Source: Novosphingobium sp. | GTDB taxonomy: Bacteria; Pseudomonadota; Alphaproteobacteria; Sphingomonadales; Sphingomonadaceae | Reading direction: 5' to 3' | DNA: 14,934 nt | Assembly (NCBI GenBank): GCA_027490345.1 | Contig: JAIXYF010000241.1 | Coordinates: 1 to 14,934, forward strand | Shown: positions 13,413-14,934 of the stretch, in pieces | Numbering within the stretch: position 1 is the first letter of the stretch | Layout of the letters: each line of letters starts with the position of its first letter | Program-made: the position numbers and the translations under genes | Notes under the pieces: generated by a model | Databases searched by the model: none | Told to the model about the DNA's origin: nothing | Seen by the model: the letters and a program-made list of their open reading frames with translations, nothing else

Positions 13413-14078
13413 TCAGTTGACGCCGAGCCAGTCGAGGCACTCTGGCAATTCGTCTGCCGAATAGTCGATTTGGAGGACCCGCCGACGAGCTGGCTGAAGC
13501 GCTGGATCGGACGCATGAAGAATGGGCGTGGCGTAGGCCCAGATGTCGCCAGACCGGGCAAGGCAGACTTCACGGCCACATTTAGCAACGACAGACCCGA
13601 CTTCATCAACCGGGATGAATCCCAGCTTGTGCGAGCCCGGCGCAACCAGCAGCGGCGCGTTGTGGATCGGAACGTCATCAAGATGAACGCGGAGCGTGAT
13701 CATCCGTTCGATATACCTGAAGGGCGGCGCGACGTGAGTGAGGCCTGCCTTGGTCGTCCATGGGCCGAAGCCGGGTGTATCATGGCGTGCCTTCACGCAG
13801 ATCGTCCGGTCCTGATGCCATCCAAGCCCCCAGTTTCGCTCGGTGGTCTTGTCGAAGAGAACCGCGCGGACTGGCTTGACGTCCGTGCGGCAGAAGCGAG
13901 CAGCTATGGCACCGATGGCTCCACACGATGCCAGGACATCAGCTAGACCGCAGGCATGAGAAAGCCTGACGCCTGCTTTGCCGTCTTGCAGATTATGCAA
14001 TGCGTCGAGCAACCTTTGCAGCATGGACAATGCCGCACCCTGACAATGCTCTGCTCCGTCCCGTTCCAATTGCATCAT
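13413..14078 (-). CDS. Phytanoyl-CoA dioxygenase (PhyH) family oxygenase
   Basis: A 221-residue member of the Fe(II)/2-oxoglutarate oxygenase family that includes phytanoyl-CoA hydroxylases. The iron ligands are visible: H88 and D90 in GWHQDRT, and H188 in ILHAS; the Arg cluster at 198-200 probably binds 2-oxoglutarate. The family stretches PGFGPWTTKAG and LHLDD-like VHLDDVP are present, so it should be catalytically competent; the substrate is unknown. The start is ATG at 14078 (a second ATG follows at once) with no clear SD. Its stop directly abuts the stop of the convergent TipN-like gene. The gene is visibly less GC-rich than its neighbours: about half G+C in 13561-13620 and 55% in 14021-14080, against over 70% in sampled lines of the coiled-coil gene. 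This suggests horizontal acquisition. It may be co-transcribed with the GNAT gene 37 bases upstream. Confidence 0.85.
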   Translation of the reverse strand: MMQLERDGAEHCQGAALSMLQRLLDALHNLQDGKAGVRLSHACGLADVLASCGAIGAIAARFCRTDVKPVRAVLFDKTTERNWGLGWHQDRTICVKARHDTPGFGPWTTKAGLTHVAPPFRYIERMITLRVHLDDVPIHNAPLLVAPGSHKLGFIPVDEVGSVVAKCGREVCLARSGDIWAYATPILHASDPALQPARRRVLQIDYSADELPECLDWLGVN

Positions 14079-14115
14079 GCTGGGCTTGTACGACGGTCAG
14101 CCAGAAGATGAAGCT

Positions 14116-14604
14116 CTAAAGCCGCTTCCACATCAGCGCTTCGTCGGCATAAACATCGCCGCGCCGCACCGATTCCGGCTCGATCGCATAGAGCACGTAG
14201 CCGCGGCGTTCGTAGAGCGCCTTGGCCCGCGCATTGTCTGCCATCAGCGTGAGTTGCAACTGGCGCAGGCCGATGGCGCGGGCGGCTTCTTCCAGCGCAT
14301 CGAGGATGCGCGCCGCCGCGCCCGTGCCGCGCGCGGCGGGCAGCGCGTACATCCCCCAGACGAGGCCCTTGTGATCGAGCTTCTGCCCGGCAAGGCGGCT
14401 GAGCCCGCCGACAGCCAGCCATTCGCCATCCTGTACGAGGGCATAGACATAATCGCGCACCAGCCGCTCGCGCCATGCCGCTTCGCCCAGTGCCGCATCA
14501 TCGGCGGCGGCGCCGCGAAAACTCAGCGCTTCGGTATCGAACATGGCTCGTCGCAGCGCGAGGAAGCGCGGCGTATCGTCCGGCGTCAGTCTGATGATCT
14601 CCAT
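14116..14604 (-). CDS. GNAT-family N-acetyltransferase
   Basis: A 162-residue single-domain protein of the GNAT fold, which transfers acetyl groups from acetyl-CoA to amines. The acetyl-CoA-binding motif A is ARGTGAAARILDAL (R92-x-x-G95-x-A97), preceded by the beta-4 strand GLVWGMYALP, and motif B is seen as NARAKALYERRGY (124-136), typical of family members that act on small molecules or protein N-termini. The substrate cannot be predicted. The ATG at 14604 has no strong SD; a CATAAT -10-like sequence lies at 14640-14635 on the minus strand, within the gap after dnaE2. The stop is 37 bases before the PhyH-family start, so the two could share a transcript. Its base composition matches the GC-rich surroundings, unlike the PhyH gene. 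Confidence 0.88.
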   Translation of the reverse strand: MEIIRLTPDDTPRFLALRRAMFDTEALSFRGAAADDAALGEAAWRERLVRDYVYALVQDGEWLAVGGLSRLAGQKLDHKGLVWGMYALPAARGTGAAARILDALEEAARAIGLRQLQLTLMADNARAKALYERRGYVLYAIEPESVRRGDVYADEALMWKRL

Positions 14605-14650
14605 GCACCGCGCCTAGGCCGGGCTCGCGGCGCAATTATGGCAGGGGCCT

Positions 14651-14934
14651 TCAGTGAAAATCGCGGGATTTCGGGATAACCCGCACATCGCGCGGATGGC
14701 TGCGCGAAGGTGGCGGGACGCGCCCCGGAACTGGCCGATTCACCTCATCCGCACGCGCCATGGCGGGCTGCAGCGGATCGTCGGACAGGCGCGCAAGGGC
14801 CTCGCTGGCATCCGTCAGGTGCTGAGCGATCACGTGGATCACCTCGTCATCGTATTCCACGCGGCCGCGCACTTCCATCAGCCGCGCGCCCATCACCACG
14901 CTGCGCTGCTTTTCCTTGAGATCGGGCCAGATCA
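14651..14934 (-). CDS. dnaE2: Error-prone DNA polymerase DnaE2, C-terminal end (5' end outside window)
   Basis: The last 94 or so codons, open to the window edge. The residues IWPDLKEKQRSVVMGARLME, then VRGRVEYDDEVIHVIAQHL and the terminus HPRDVRVIPKSRDFH, match the OB-fold and tail of DnaE2/ImuC, the alternative alpha subunit used for mutagenic translesion synthesis. DnaE2 usually follows imuA and imuB in a LexA-controlled cassette; those genes would lie just beyond the window's right edge. The polymerase domain and any SOS box for this operon are not visible. The GNAT gene follows 46 bases after the stop, and no clear terminator is seen between them. The family call rests on the characteristic DnaE2 tail ending SRDFH. 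Confidence 0.88.
   Translation of the reverse strand, partial: IWPDLKEKQRSVVMGARLMEVRGRVEYDDEVIHVIAQHLTDASEALARLSDDPLQPAMARADEVNRPVPGRVPPPSRSHPRDVRVIPKSRDFH

Noticed and set aside
13470..13946. Plus-strand open frame opposite the PhyH-family gene
   Set aside because: The minus strand codes for a protein with clear HxD...H iron ligands; the plus frame shows no family features.
1..14934. tRNA, rRNA, riboswitch, CRISPR, insertion sequence or attachment site
   Set aside because: Coding genes fill nearly the whole window, intergenic gaps are at most about 100 bases, and none shows cloverleaf arms, spaced repeats or transposase genes.

Overview
The window looks like chromosomal DNA of a GC-rich alphaproteobacterium, most likely a sphingomonad (Novosphingobium/Sphingomonas-like). 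This is judged from the order moeA-lexA-comEC-gltX-gltA, the direct-repeat GTTC-N7-GTTC SOS box, TTAA-N7-TTAA (CtrA-type) sites, and the style of the LexA, DnaE2 and citrate synthase proteins. No tRNA, rRNA, CRISPR array, insertion sequence or phage gene was seen, and no gene-free stretch exceeds about 100 bases.

Bases 1-6507 are a compact housekeeping block: the 3' end of moeA (molybdenum cofactor), lexA with an SOS operator and SD in front of it, comEC on the minus strand (its stop overlaps the lexA stop by 4 bases and its 5' end abuts gltX), gltX, gltA, and a 63-residue two-helix membrane protein that probably shares the gltA transcript. The 95-base gltX-gltA gap holds two inverted repeats.

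Bases 6550-13412 are the least explained and most interesting part. Four minus-strand genes encode, in transcription order, a 101-residue Hpt-like protein, a protein joining a nucleotidyltransferase-like domain to a membrane domain with a decayed CDP-alcohol phosphotransferase signature, an unrecognised 330-residue helical protein, and a soluble histidine-kinase-like ATPase. They lie opposite a divergent 882-residue protein with two N-terminal membrane helices and a very long coiled coil, whose layout resembles the Caulobacter pole marker TipN. A perfect TTAA-N7-TTAA box sits between the Hpt-like gene and the TipN-like gene, and a one-mismatch version precedes the helical protein/kinase pair. 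The kinase has proline where the phosphorylated histidine should be, and the Hpt-like protein has glutamine. The cluster may therefore be a cell-cycle-controlled regulatory or polarity module built from phosphorelay parts that no longer carry phosphate. This is inference.

Bases 13413-14934, all minus strand, hold a phytanoyl-CoA dioxygenase-family gene of visibly lower GC that ends directly against the TipN-like gene (probably acquired), a GNAT acetyltransferase, and the 3' end of dnaE2, the SOS-linked error-prone polymerase. LexA at one end and DnaE2 at the other may belong to the same damage response, but the dnaE2 promoter lies outside the window.
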